Made by a program: the position numbers and the translations under genes | Part shown: piece by piece, positions 23,564-34,590 of the stretch | Position numbering within the stretch: the stretch's first letter is position 1 | Layout: each line of letters opens with the position of its first letter | The notes under the pieces: model-generated | The model's database searches: none | What the model was told of the DNA's origin: nothing | What the model saw: the letters and a program-made list of their open reading frames with translations, nothing else | From: Orthonyx spaldingii | Taxonomy: Eukaryota; Chordata; Aves; Passeriformes; Orthonychidae | Length of the DNA: 64,000 bases | NCBI GenBank assembly: GCA_013397795.1 | Contig: VZTJ01005910.1 | Span: 512,210 to 576,209, forward strand | Direction: 5' to 3'

Positions 23564-23795
23564 GGGGAAGCCATTCCCTGGGTCCTGTCCCTCCAGCCCT
23601 TGGAAATTGTCTCTCTCCATGTTTCCTGGGGCTCCTTCAGGCCCTGCAAGGCCACACTGAGGTCACCCCAGAGCTTCTCCTCTCCAGGCTGAACAATGCC
23701 AGCTCTCCCAGCCTTTCCTCCCAGCAGAGCTGCTCCATCCCTCTGAGCATCCTGGTGCCTCCTCTGGGCTCTCTCCAACAAGTCCATGACCAGTT
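23564..23795 (-). mobile_element. Second CR1 LINE fragment abutting the first, antisense
   Basis: Starting at 'gaagccattccctgggtcctgtccctccagcccttgg', this piece repeats the consensus interval already present at about 23390-23550 and then extends further 5' in CR1 ('cccagcagagctgctccatccctctg', 'cctggtgcctcctctgggctctctcc'). Positions 23595-23785 are nearly identical to 53461-53651, with only a handful of differences by eye. The two 23-kb pieces are therefore separate insertions, or a duplication, rather than one element. Confidence 0.9.
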
Positions 23796-26533
23796 GCAAC
23801 CAAAAAGAAGAAGAAATTGTCCTGTGAGCAATTGAGATTGTGCTAGCTAAAGCTTTAGCCTATGTTTCTTTTGGATAAAATTGGTTTAAAAGGTACAAAA
23901 TGCAAGTGAAGATCTTTGTATCTGAGTGGGTCTCAACCAAAAGGCACCACTCAGGCTCCATGTTCTGCAGCAAGGACAATCCTTGAGTATTTCTTTCCAA
24001 ACTACTTATTTTCATTTTCACTGGAATTCCCTTTATAATCAGGTTTTAGGGAAATAAAGGTACTGAGAAAAAGCCAACATAAGCAACCTCCCATCCTGTC
24101 CTTTACAAATAAAAATTAAAAATAAAGTCCACCAATAACAGTTTGTTCTTTGGTAAGGGGCTAATGGGACCCAGGACTTGGCATGCTGGAACAGCAACTG
24201 GAATGAAGATATTATCATAAAAATCACTAAATCTTGACTTCATTAAAACCTATTTAATAGGATTGACATTTTTTTCCTGGCCAAAATTTCTAAAGTTATG
24301 TAATAAACTCTGTGTGCCTTCTCCTCCAGGGTTATTTCCACACTCTATTAACAGGCTATAGCAGGTTTTTAAAATATGCAGCATGGTGTGGTGTGTACCT
24401 GGGAACAAGGAACAGAAAGTTCTTTCAGAGATTGTATGTACATATGTCTGTAGGCTGCATGAGCTTGCCTAAACAATTCACACCATTATCAAGAGGATCT
24501 TGGCAAAAACAAGAGAAAAAGAGATTCAGTGAGTTACATAACAGGCACATATCTCTTTCCTTCTTGAGCAATGGCTGCTTCCACTTAACAAATGATATTT
24601 GAAGCATTCCAGAAAAACTGCTAACAAAACCAATTCCCATGGCCTGTTCAGGAATGGAATTGGTTTTGTGTGGGATGGTGAGATGCTGGCTTCAGTTGTT
24701 TAATCTTCCGGGTAATCCCAGATATTTGCATTCCTGGAGATTTCAACACTGGTATCTTTAAATATTTAGTTGCAAAAGGTGAATACAGAAAGCGTTAAGT
24801 TATGAGGAAAAGTGGAAAGATGAAGAGTATTAATTTTTTTCCAGGCTGAGACAGATCTGTACTGTAATTTTTGGGAGCAATCCACCTGGAAGTCCCCCCA
24901 AACACTCCTGACCATGCACAAACCCTGTATTTCTGGATGTATTTGGATATTTCAGAATTTTGGACTAGTCAGATGATCAGACCTTCTCCCAGAGTGGGTG
25001 GGTGGGAGTGCCACTGTTTCAGCCTGACCATGCTTCCCAGAGGGTTGTACTCACTTTAGGAAGTTTTTGCCACTTATTTCTTTACTCTCAGATGCAGCAA
25101 ACCCAAGATTCTTGGCAAAAATTATAGCTATTGAAAGAAATTGCCTAAAATTTTTCACCGAGGGGACCCAAGGGTGTTCATGCCTTGAATTCCTGAGTGC
25201 TGAAGGTTTTGACCAAAGCATTTGGTGCCTTGCAGAAGAGCAGCCCCACTGCAAGGGGACAAAAGGCAGATTTGACTGTCCCAAATCTGGGCAGGGACAC
25301 CCAGAGCAGGGTGCAAGAAGGGCCAGGCACATCCTCACGTTTCCTCCAGCTCATCCTCCCCTCTCCTGGCACTCCCTGCATGGGGACTTCCTGGCCCAGA
25401 GGCCGTGTTTGTGTTTCTGTGTTTTACAGCTCACCGTGGACTTTCTTTCCACAAACTGGGCTCAGCTTTCCAGTTGTATTCCTGGCTCCTGTGACATCCG
25501 ATGGCAATGGATCCCAGAGTGTGGCTGTGTGCTTTGTGGAAAAGTGTCTGTGTGTGTGTTTTAACCTATTTCCTCTTCTCTCCACATCTTGCAGAGTGAG
25601 AAACAAAGGAGAAACCTCCCATTTTTGCCTCTTCCCGATCACTCAGGCGGTCACGCTGTCACACTCGGGTTACTCGTGTTGTGTCTTGTGCAAACCAAGG
25701 GCTTCCCATCTCCTGAGAGCTATTTTTACCCCATTTGCATAAAAGCTGAACTTCTCCAGTTCTCCTGTTGCAAAATCAAAGTTGTGGGTGCATTTATAAT
25801 ATTTATATTAACATATCTACAATTAACATATATAATATATTAATATGTAACATATACTACTACATCTATAACATATATAGGACACATAATATAACATATA
25901 TAAGAATATAATATATCAATTAACATTTCTGGTATTAATTATTTACATTAACATCCCCTGTTTTGTATTACCACAGTAGCTGTGCTGCTCCTCAGTAGAG
26001 CTGGGCTCTGTTTTGGTCAATGCCATTTTTTGCCCCCGATAACGCAAATTCTCTCTGCTCCCTTGAGCACCGTCTCGGAATAGCAGCTCTGAAAAATGCC
26101 AGGCAGGCTTGAAGGGAGTCTCTTTTATGTGCTGAGTTAGCTTCTCTCTAGCCAAGACAAGAAAGCTCTGGGAGCAAAGTGTTTTGTCCAGAGGGGAAGA
26201 AGTCTCTTCTATCCCTTTTCTCACAGTTAAGAAACAGCTTTTGTTGAGTTATGAGTGAAGCCACTTACATAATCTATGGTCAGAAAGCTGAGCTGGCATG
26301 TTTTTGGGTGACTGGAAGTTGAACAAAGAGAAAAATATTGAAATTTCCCAGCTGACCCCAAAACAAAAACCTCCCATTAGGTTGGCACTTAGTGCACATC
26401 CACTGTGTAATTTGGTTTTGTACTGACTGCTTACACTGAGATTGTCTTTGTGGAACTGTTGGTCATTTGCAGATGGGATTTTTTGTAGAAGGTGCATCAA
26501 TGTCACTGCTCTCATGTCTGGAAATAAGTACTG
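23796..26533. other. Unique DNA with an AT-rich simple-sequence block
   Basis: Positions about 25787-25935 are a TA-rich array of ATATAACAT/ATATTAACAT-like words, probably a degenerate microsatellite. A GTGTGTGTGT stretch lies near 25547-25558. The overlapping 165- and 181-codon frames at 25067-25742 are in different frames of the same strand and lack domains; I do not call them. Confidence 0.5.
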
Positions 26534-27055
26534 TAAAATCATGGAATGGTTTGGGTTGGAAGGGACCTGAAAGATCATCCAGTGCCACCCCTGCCATGGC
26601 AGGGACACCTCCCACTGTCCCAGGCTGCTCCAAGCCCCAGTGTCCAACCTGGCCTTGGGCACTGCCAGGGATCCAGGGGCAGCCACAGCTTCTCTGGGCA
26701 CCCTGTGCCAGGGCCTCCCCACTCATAGGGAACAATTTCTTCCTTGTATCTAACCTAAATTTCCCCTATTTCAGTCTGAAGCCATTCCCCCTTGTCCCAT
26801 CACTCCAGTTCCTGATGAATTGTCCCTCTCCACCTTCCCTGTAGCTCCTTCAGGTAGTGGAAGTTGCTCTGAGGTCTCCACACAACTTCTTTTCCTTTCT
26901 GAGTTGAACAGCCCCAGCTCTCCCATCCTGTCTCCTTAGGGGAGGTGCTCCAGTTCCCTTATAGACTTTGGAATTGCTCCATCAGTTCCACGTCCTTCTT
27001 ACATTGGGAGCACCAGAACCTTCAGCAGTGTTCCAGGTGGGGTCTCACCAGAGAA
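26534..27055 (-). mobile_element. CR1 LINE 3' region, antisense, long copy
   Basis: Landmarks run from 'aatcatggaatggtttgggttggaagggacctg' through 'ctgccatggcagggacacctcccactgtcccaggctgctcc', 'ggatccaggggcagccacagcttctctgggcacc', 'tgtcccatcactccagttcctgatgaattgtccctctcc', 'gtagctccttcaggtagtggaagttgctctgaggtctcc', to 'gtgttccaggtggggtctcaccagag'. That is over 500 bases of continuous CR1 order. Beyond about 27055 the match fades. Several reverse and forward open frames of 60-157 codons are shadows. Confidence 0.93.
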
Positions 27056-28493
27056 ATGTCTCACATCCCCAAACGCCTTTTCCCAGCTCTCCACAGAGAC
27101 CTGTTCTGCTTCCTTCCCTCTGACACCCCAGTTTTGCTCTGCCCGTGTTTTTGAGCAGCTTTGCTTGGCTTTGCTGGGTGTGAACTAGTGGGTATTTATT
27201 TATGTATTTATTTATTTATTTTTATTTTAGATTCATGCCTAACAGTCTTGAGGAACTTTTCAGGACACACGTTTTAAATCATAATCTTGGTCTTCTGTGT
27301 GAACTGTGATGTGCCAGCACCTTCCTGAGCTTCTGGCCACACCTGGAAGCAATCCCTGGGTCAGCCAGTGTGTCTGTGTGGGATGGGCAGGATAAGCTGC
27401 ATCCTGCAGGACACCCAGCAAAGATCACCCAGCTTTTCTCCATTTCAGAAGAGATGGGGTGCAGGAACCTCCTGCCTGCTCATGAGCTGCCCTCAGCAGC
27501 ACCTCAGTGAACTCCCCCCACAGGCCACCAAAGTCTGGCACTATCTGATTTTTGTACAAACACACTGAAAGCTGTTGGTCTGTGCAAGTGAAGACTTATG
27601 TCACAACTGCAAGAAAAACCATTATGACAGAAGGCTGGGAGAACAATTTCAGTGGGATTCATTCAGAGGCTTGTGTAGGATTATTCCCAGGCTATAAATT
27701 TACCTATTCCTTGGGAAAATTTGCTTCATAAAAGCCTTCAGTTGCAAATTTTCCACTGTCCTGTTGGACATCTCAGCACGCCAATGTCATGATTGTGTGC
27801 GCAGTGCATTAACCTAACAAAAAAGGTGGAAACCTCATTTCCTTACTGGTTGAAATTTGGAAGCTCCAATTAATGGAGCATCACCTAATTCACTGTTACC
27901 CTCCACATGAATCTTTGACATCATTCTTTCTCTCCTCCTCTCCTTTCTCCTTCCCTCCCCCATCCCCAAACTCCCTTATTTGCAATTACAGTCTTTCTTA
28001 GCGAGGAGCAATGGCTTTTTAATTTTCCACCAGAAATGGAAGTGTGCAATTATTATGCAAAGCAGCTATCTTTTAATTCCCCAAAATTTCCGGTGTACAC
28101 TGTAATCAGTCATTTTCTACTGTACGTTTTACTGTCTGAAATTGTAAGCCTGGAACATTAGAAAACTATAATAAATAATTCAGTGATTTCCTTTCAGCTT
28201 CATATTCTACTTTGCTGAATATGTTTGGAGGTGTAAATATCTCTCTGGAGGGGGATAATTTTAAGTTTAGTTTTCTAATTTGATTAAGGAAGCGGCGCCT
28301 GCCTGTTTCCTCCACAGGCAGGAGTATGAGTGCACCAGGGAGATATTTAGATATCTGTGTAGGTGTGTTTAATATGTTCTTCCTAATTGTATTTCCTTTT
28401 CACTAAATAAGAAAAGTTGTAATGCAATGGGATTAATTCTCCCACATTCCCCCACCTCCTTCTTTCCTGGTTTAATTGTCTTGCTCCTCACAG
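27056..28493. other. Unique DNA with a TTTA repeat, a perfect hairpin and a possible conserved block
   Basis: A TTTA/TATTTATT microsatellite lies at about 27191-27230. From about 27590 to 28450 the sequence is repeat-free, AT-rich and non-repetitive. At 28298-28322 there is a perfect 8-bp inverted repeat, CCTGCCTG and CAGGCAGG, separated by nine bases. This stretch is a candidate conserved non-coding element on texture alone. Confidence 0.4.
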
Positions 28494-28712
28494 ACAGAAT
28501 CCAGAATCACTGAGGTTGGAAAAGACTTCGATTGAGTCCAACTTGTGCCCGATGCCCACCTTGTCCCCAGCCCAGAGCACTGAGTGCCACCTCCAGGCCT
28601 TCCTGGGACACCTCCAGGGATGGGGATTCCAAACCTCCCTGGGCAGCTCTTTCCAAAGCCTGGCCACCCTTTCCATGCAGAAATTCCTCCTGGTGTCCAA
28701 CCTCCCCTGGTG
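28494..28712 (-). mobile_element. CR1 LINE 3' fragment, antisense
   Basis: It starts 'cagaatccagaatcactgaggttggaaaagactt', followed by 'gcccgatgcccaccttgtccccagcccagagcactgagtgccacctccag', 'gggacacctccagggatggggattcc', 'cctttccatgcagaaattcctcctggtgtccaacc'. It is the same subfamily as 8957-9490 but truncated after about 200 bases. Confidence 0.92.
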
Positions 28713-29127
28713 CAAAACACGTACAATCTGTTCTCTCCATCTCATGGGTAAAGGAGGGACCATCTTACACGAACAAGACTTTAGAGAACAAGACTTTAAA
28801 GCCTTCAGTTTCCATATGGAGTTGCGGCTAGCAAAGAGCTGTAACAAAAGAACAGATTTCACTTAGCAGCTCTCGAGAAACATTTCGACATATTTTGCAG
28901 AGGTGAAAGTGAAAATTCATTAGTACAAAATGGCCATGTGTTATGTTAGAGGAGAGAGAAAACAGTGCAGAGCTGCACAGAAGTACAGGTGGCCTTAAAA
29001 TTGTGATTTTTTTTTTTTTTTTTTTGCTTATATAAGCTAAGAGTTCTTGTTTTTGTTTTCAAAATGTGTGAGATAAATTTGCTTTATCTTTCCAAGCTAT
29101 TCCTTGAAACCAGGAGAGCTCGAATTG
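28713..29127. other. Unique DNA with a poly(T) run
   Basis: A T17 tract lies at about 29009-29025. No element is recognised around it. An 11-base direct repeat ('acaagacttta' / 'acaagacttta') occurs near 28772-28797. Confidence 0.55.
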
Positions 29128-29462
29128 CATCCTTCCAGGACCTGAAGGGAGCCTACAAGAAGTTGGAGAGGGATTATTTACAAGGGCCTGGAGGGGCAGG
29201 ACTTTAAGCTGCAGGAGGGAAGATTTAAATTGGATATTAGGAAGAAATTCCTCCCTGTGAGGGTGGGGAGGCCCTGGCACAGGGTGCCCAGAGAAGCTAT
29301 GGCTGCCCCTGGATCCCTGGCAGTGTCCAAGGCCAGGTTGGACATTGGGGCTTGGAGCAGCCTGGGACAGTGGGAGGTGTCCCTGCCATGGCAGGGGTGG
29401 CACTGGATGATTTTTAAGGTCCTTTCCAACTCAAGCCATTCCATGATTCTAAGATTCTATGA
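29128..29462 (+). mobile_element. CR1 LINE 3' region with intact tail
   Basis: Order: 'ttccaggacctgaagggagcctacaagaagttggagagggatt', 'aaattggatattaggaagaaattcctccctgtgagggtggggaggccctggcacagggtgcccagagaagc', 'ggcagtgtccaaggccaggttggacattggggcttggagcagcctgggacagtgggaggtgtccctgccatggcagg', 'ggatgattttta...ttccaac', and the tail ATTCTAAGATTCTATG (29445-29460). It is one of the best-preserved copies in the window and so probably among the younger. Confidence 0.95.
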
Positions 29463-29973
29463 AAATTTAAAGAAAGCCTAAATTAGAGCATTTTGAAAAA
29501 TGCTCCAGTACCACTGCAGGTTGAATATTTTTTTCTTATTCATCACTAGATATCACAGTGCTCTTTTGGATTCTCCACGGTCTGTAGGGTGCTGTTTCCA
29601 GCCCTTTCATTTCGTTAGCAGGTATGGATGTGCTGTGGCATTATTTAAAATTAAATCCTTCTGAGTACCATTGTTGAGGAAACCTGGGCCTGTTTTGAGG
29701 TTGCTCCAAGCATCCTTGTCAGGAGCTCCTGAATCCAGAGGAGCTCCTGAATCCAACAGATTTCAACTCAATGTCTGGACACCACTGGAGTCTAAGAGGG
29801 AGTTAGAGGCAAAGAATGGGGCAGTGCTTGGAGCCCGAGAAATTTTAAGTCAGTTTGAGGGGCCGGATCCTGTCTGAGGGAGGGAGGGTGTAGAGGTGTG
29901 GAGGAAGGTTGTTATTACTGCCCATGAGGCTTAGGTGGGTTTGAATTCTTTGTGATGCCAGCCCTTTGTCAAG
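29463..29973. other. Unique DNA with an 18-bp tandem duplication
   Basis: AGGAGCTCCTGAATCCA occurs twice in tandem with period 18 (29721 and 29739). The stretch otherwise contains no recognisable element and ends at the target duplication of the solo LTR. Confidence 0.6.
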
Positions 29974-29978
29974 GTTTG
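29974..29978. repeat. Left target-site duplication of solo LTR (GTTTG)
   Basis: GTTTG immediately precedes the LTR's first TG and is repeated exactly at 30836-30840, immediately after the LTR's final CA. A 5-bp duplication is the expected mark of retroviral integrase. Confidence 0.8.
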
Positions 29979-30460
29979 TGTCATAAAAAAAATTAAGCAG
30001 TTGACTTTTGCTTCTTCAAGTTCTCATTATAAGGATAATAAAGTTACTCAAAGTTCCCAGTTAATTATTGAACAGTTTAGTTGTTAAAAGGAATAGATAT
30101 TAAAGGTTGTATTTGTTGTAATGCTTTTCTCAGTTCCCTAACAATGATTTAAGTTATGTTTTTTTATTCTCCCTTTGGATAAGTTGAAAATGATGATTGT
30201 TTTGTACTTTCCCTGCATACCAGTGTTCTTTTTGGTTGGAAGATGTATTTTTGTACTGATTTAAGGTGTTAAATGTATGTTTTTAATGTGTTTTACTTTG
30301 GAAAAGGGATTTGGGCTCCCCCAGTTAACTGAGACTCCTAACCGCCAGTTTCTAAAACTAGTACTTCACTGTCCCCTCTGTAACTGGGCTCCATGGCAAC
30401 CATGAATACTAATGAGGCTCCTTCCCGCCAGAAAACTAACCCCTAGACAACGACTTAGCC

Positions 30461-30574
30461 ATTGGTGGGCAGGAGTGACCTCACCATTTAAACCTACCAG
30501 TTGTCAAGGGCCATGGGGGCTGGACAGGGGGCAGGCAGGGGCGTTCCTGGGCGGGGATAGCAGGCCATAAAAAG
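30461..30574 (+). promoter_or_regulatory. Putative LTR core promoter (CCAAT, GC box, TATA-like)
   Basis: The inverted CCAAT box at 30461-30465, GC box at 30549-30556 and CATAAAAAG at 30566-30574 have the spacing of an RNA polymerase II promoter. Transcription would be expected to start roughly 25-30 bases after the TATA-like element, near 30600, marking the U3/R border. Whether it is active is unknown. Confidence 0.6.
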
Positions 30575-30706
30575 CCCTGTCTCAGGACTGGAGATGCTAT
30601 TTTCCCTGTGGACTAGCCTAGAGAAAGCCCGGTGTTGGAGGAAGGCCTCTATTTTCCATCTAAAGCTCAGCTCCAACACTGTAGTCCTCTGCCACTGGGG
30701 CGTATG

Positions 30707-30742
30707 CCAATCTTGGCAACTAGGATCTCCAATCTTGGTAAC
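30707..30742 (+). repeat. 14-bp direct repeat within the LTR
   Basis: CCAATCTTGGCAAC (30707-30720) recurs as CCAATCTTGGTAAC (30729-30742), period 22. It lies between the inferred transcription start and the poly(A) signal, in the part of the LTR that would be R. Confidence 0.85.
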
Positions 30743-30780
30743 CCGGGTTTTTCTTTTTCAGACAAAATTTTTTTGTTGTT

Positions 30781-30786
30781 AATAAA
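30781..30786 (+). terminator. LTR polyadenylation signal AATAAA
   Basis: AATAAA sits about 50 bases before the LTR's 3' end and is followed by a GT-rich stretch (GGTTGTCC, 30816-30823) that fits a downstream processing element. This placement is typical of the R/U5 border of a retroviral LTR. Confidence 0.65.
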
Positions 30787-30835
30787 CCTGATTTTGCTTC
30801 CGATCCTGGACTGCAGGTTGTCCTTATTTCTGACA

Positions 30836-30840
30836 GTTTG
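30836..30840. repeat. Right target-site duplication of solo LTR (GTTTG)
   Basis: Exact copy of the five bases at 29974-29978, directly following the terminal TGACA. Confidence 0.8.
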
Positions 30841-32542
30841 GGTCACTCCACAGCTCCTGGCAGGTTCCTGAAAGCAGCCTGTGCTCTGAGGGAGGGAACT
30901 TCCCTTAAGGCCTCACCGTCATCTCCCCTTTTCGTGAACCTCTGCCTCTCGTGGTTCTGCACAGCACCAAAACCAGACATGCAAAAGCACCGTGAAAAAA
31001 TGCAACTGGAGCATTCTTGGCATGACTTGGCACGTGGCAGCAGAGAGATGGGGAGCTTGATAGGCTCCCAGACATGTTCTGCAGACTGAAGAAGTGCAAG
31101 CAGTTGGATAAGCATCTGAACTTTTGTGTGTTTATCTGAACCGAACTCGAACTCCGAGCCACCTCAGAGTTTACCTAAGCAGTGGCTAAAAATTACTAGA
31201 AAGCTTGCTAAAATTGGAAAGTAATCTCAATAATGAATTAATCCACAAAAAGGCATAAACAAACCCCCTCATTTAAACTGTGCTGGCCCAGGAGTTTGGA
31301 GCTGACATTTGTCTCAGCAGACAGTCGAGAAAAACCTCTGGAAGAAAAGAAGTATTGCAAATTCTCCTCTGCTTTAAAAACTGTTGGGAAACTGCAGCTA
31401 AAAAAGAAAAAAAAAACAAACAGAGAATTTGATAAACATAGAGGTGACAGATCTGATTTCAGTCCTTTGTAAGTCAACAGCATAGCTGTGGAGTTACCTG
31501 TCGGAGTGATGTGGAGCCAGAATGGGATCAGACTGTGCCGGACACTTCTTAAGGTGGAGTTACATTATCAAAACATGGGCAGTCAGTGGAGGCTCATTAC
31601 TGTGACAAATGTGTTTAGGATCCTGTCTGGGAATGATATGGTCGGCTTTCTCAGTAAAATGCCTTGTTTAATTAAATAAATAAAGCCTTTCTGCTTATGC
31701 AGGGTTAGTTGTCATTTACTACTTCTTTAGTGACGTTAAACTTTAACGTGATAAGAAGCGTGGTGAGCAGAGAGAGCAGTTTCCACCCACAAGGATAAAT
31801 ATTGATCTGGGTGATAAAGAACAAACATTCTGATGGAGTGGTAGGAAAGAAACTGAACCTGATATGGGAGGGTTGTTTGGGCAGTAAAAGAAAGTTAGTC
31901 TTTCAACTCAGAACAGGGAAGGGCAAGGGGATGGCTTATCGAAGAGTTGTTTATAGGATAATAAAGTTTCTGCCTTCAAGCTGTAATATTTGCCTGTACA
32001 CAAACAAAGAGATGATGACCAGGGTCAAGTTCTGGTGGCAGTGGAAGAAGTGGCAGCTTTGCTGCTGTCTCAGGGAGGGGCAGGTGTTTATAGCTGGAGG
32101 GCTGTGCAGGGGCTCTGGTGCTCTGTGCAGATCTCCTGTGAGCAAATTTCTTCTTTAAGACCTTCCCCGGCCAATGTCTGGGTGAAACTAAGCCTGCACT
32201 TCTCTGCTCCACTGAACTTGAGGTTGATGATTAGTCTGACACTTTAGAAAAGTCTGAATTTCTAAGGTACAACAATTTTTGAATTTTTTTTGTTGTTGTT
32301 GTTTTGGTTTGGTTTGGTTTTTAAAATTTATTTTAGCTGAACTTGCCTTTTCTGACACCTCCCCTAGAAGGAGCAGCTTTCTGCTGGCCCTCCTTTGCTT
32401 TGGTGTGCTTCACATGACAGAGCTTGGCTGGGGTTGGGAGCAGGGAGGGTGACATGTCCTGCATGACAGGGTCATGTCCCTTGTCACATGGCATGGCCAG
32501 ACAGCACTCATTTCTGGGAGGTGAAGACAAATGAAAGCCTTG
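30841..32542. other. Unique non-coding DNA, nothing recognised
   Basis: No interspersed repeat is recognised. Short TTG and GGTTT simple runs lie near 32287-32325. The 118-codon frame at 31802-32158 has no domain features. Confidence 0.5.
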
Positions 32543-32846
32543 ATTTACAAGAGCCTCCAGTGACAGGACAAGAGGGCAATGGGTTCAAACTGACAGAGAG
32601 TAGGGTTAGATTGCATATTAGGAACAAATTATTCCCTGGGAGGGTGGGGAGGCCCTGGCACAGGGTGCCCAGAGAAGCTGTGGCTGCCCCTGGATCCCTG
32701 GCAGTGCCCAAGGCCAGGTTGGACATTGGGGCTTGGAGCAGCCTGGGACAGTGGGAGGTGTCCCTGCCATGGCAGGGGGTGGCACTGGATGATCTTTCAG
32801 GTCCATTCCAACCCAAACCATTCTGTGCTTCTATACTTCTATGATT
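32543..32846 (+). mobile_element. CR1 LINE 3' region
   Basis: From 'tttacaagagcctccagtgacaggacaagagggcaatgg' through 'agattgcatattaggaacaaatt', 'gggtggggaggccctggcacagggtgcccagagaagctgtggctgcccctggatccctggcagtgcccaaggccaggttgg', to 'ggatgatctttcaggtccattccaacccaaaccattctgtg'. The tail is three decayed octamers ending near 32846. It is very similar to 29128-29462 and 62975-63412. Confidence 0.95.
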
Positions 32847-34590
32847 TAGAGCCCCAAAAGTCCTTCCAGGTGGGTCTGTGGATTGGACTCCTGGGCCAGA
32901 ACCAGGAAATGTGATTTGTACTCTCCAAAGGAATTGAAGCACCCACCACACCCTCTGTGCTGAGGCACACGGATGCTTGGGCACACAGATGGACAGGAGT
33001 AGGAAGGGATTAGTGTCACCAAAAGCAGTGTCCTCGATATCTGTGTCACAGTTAGTCACCCAGGCTCCACCTGCACTCAGTGGGCAGGTTCAGACACCTG
33101 GAGGACGTGATTCACCTCCTCCTTCTGCAGGTATGGACCAGGGCAGATGAGATGTGTCCTGCTCGCTGCTCTCCCCTGGCAGTGAGTGGGGCCTGGCTGA
33201 TCTCCCTGTGCAGGTCTCTCACCTGGCACACACAGGTAGGTCACAGGAAATCCCTGCCTTTGTTTTGGCTTCCCAGCCACTTACGAAATGTACAACACAC
33301 TCGTAGGGTCAAATAAGCAAAGCTCTGATGTGGCATTTTCCAAGTGGAAATTCTCTGATCTCCTCATGTCTTGTTGTGTGATTTTCTAACCATAACCATC
33401 ACATTTCCTAATCACTCTCCCTCATCAAATCTGATTTTGTGCTGCTCAGTACAGTGTGTGTGACAGTGACAAGCCTCTAGACATGTTGCCCATATCTTTT
33501 TTTGGTACAGGTCCCCTAAGAAGGGGTTGCATGATCTCATTCCCATAATATTTTAGACCTCATATGCCTTGATACACTTTCCTTTAATGTATAATCCTAA
33601 CATATTAATGTTGTCTCCTCTGCTTCATGACTTTTAGGAAGGACCTAGGGAGGATAATAGTTTTGGAAAAGCTCTGAGCTGCTCCCAGCAGCTCCATTTG
33701 TTTGTCTCCCTCCCTCTTTATATGAGCAGTTATGAGTCTGTGGGGGAGGCAAGAAAGCTCCAGCTCCTCTGACCTTTGCCTGTTAACTTGTGCCTCCTCC
33801 ACATGATGCAGAGAGGTTTTCCAGCTCAGTCCAGCTACCAAGAGCTTTCTGACAGTCAATAAATCACACCACAGCCTCTTATCTTGATTGGAGCTTCTGC
33901 TGGTTGCTGTCAGATTCTTATTGCAAATATTTAATGTTGCTCTTGCATTAAAAGAGGTTTTAGTCACTGCCATATGTGACTCGGGGGCAAGGCTGGGGGC
34001 ACTTTTATGCCTTTTAAATGAATTTGTGTGGGGATAATAATACATGTGCATTCCAGAAGAGTGTTTCCTTCTTGAAGGTGATGAATTGAAGAGGGAAATG
34101 GTGGTTTGGAATCAGTAGGTCTCTGTATAGCAAACAAGCTAAGCAGTATTTGGCTTTGATGGGATTACCTGGAAGAGTTTATCTGTGATGGAAGCTGCCA
34201 GTTTTGAAACGAAGCATTTTTTTCATACCTGTTCAAAAACCAGTCAAAAAGGCACAGAATAAAATGATCACTTCTCATTCCAGTTCTGACTCTGCCTGGG
34301 TGAATCTCATTCTTTCTTAATCTTTCAGGTTTCTATCCCTGGAGGGAGGGTCCCTTTGAAGAACAGTAATAATTGTCATCATTCTGATCAGCCTTTTCAA
34401 AAGGAAACACCTCTGAATTTTCCTCTACCTCCTTGTGTCTAGTTTGCCTCCAGTAAGTTTTGTTCCCCTGTCTTTCGCGGGATGTCCTCAGTTGTCAGAG
34501 TGATATGGGAGCCTTCCCTGACAACTCCAAGACTGGGGGGAGAGCAGTGAGAGGCTGTAGTGCCCTCTCCCATGGTGGGAGAGGTTTCAT
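32847..34590. other. Unique non-coding DNA, nothing recognised
   Basis: No repeat family is recognised. The 148-codon reverse frame at 33605-34051 is unconvincing: AT-moderate, with no domain and no conserved-looking motif. The AT-moderate DNA at 33290-34340 is repeat-free. Confidence 0.5.

Larger units (their letters stand above)
29979..30835 (+). mobile_element. Solo LTR of an endogenous retrovirus (857 bp)
   Basis: The element begins TGTCA and ends TGACA, giving 5-bp terminal inverted repeats and canonical TG...CA ends, flanked by exact 5-bp direct repeats GTTTG. On the top strand the regulatory signals fall in LTR order: an inverted CCAAT box (ATTGG, 30461-30465), a GC box (GGGCGGGG, 30549-30556), a TATA-like CATAAAAAG (30566-30574) and an AATAAA poly(A) signal (30781-30786). 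The 5' half is AT-rich and the promoter region GC-rich. No internal gag/pol/env or second LTR flanks it, so it is a recombination-derived solo LTR. A 5-bp duplication suits ERVL or some class II (ERVK-like) avian families; I cannot assign the family without a library search. Confidence 0.85.

Noticed and set aside
29875..30898. 13-bp direct repeat (TCTGAGGGAGGGA) flanking the LTR region as an alternative target duplication
   Set aside because: It is too long for a retroviral duplication, is purine-rich low complexity, and does not abut TG/CA ends, unlike the GTTTG pair.
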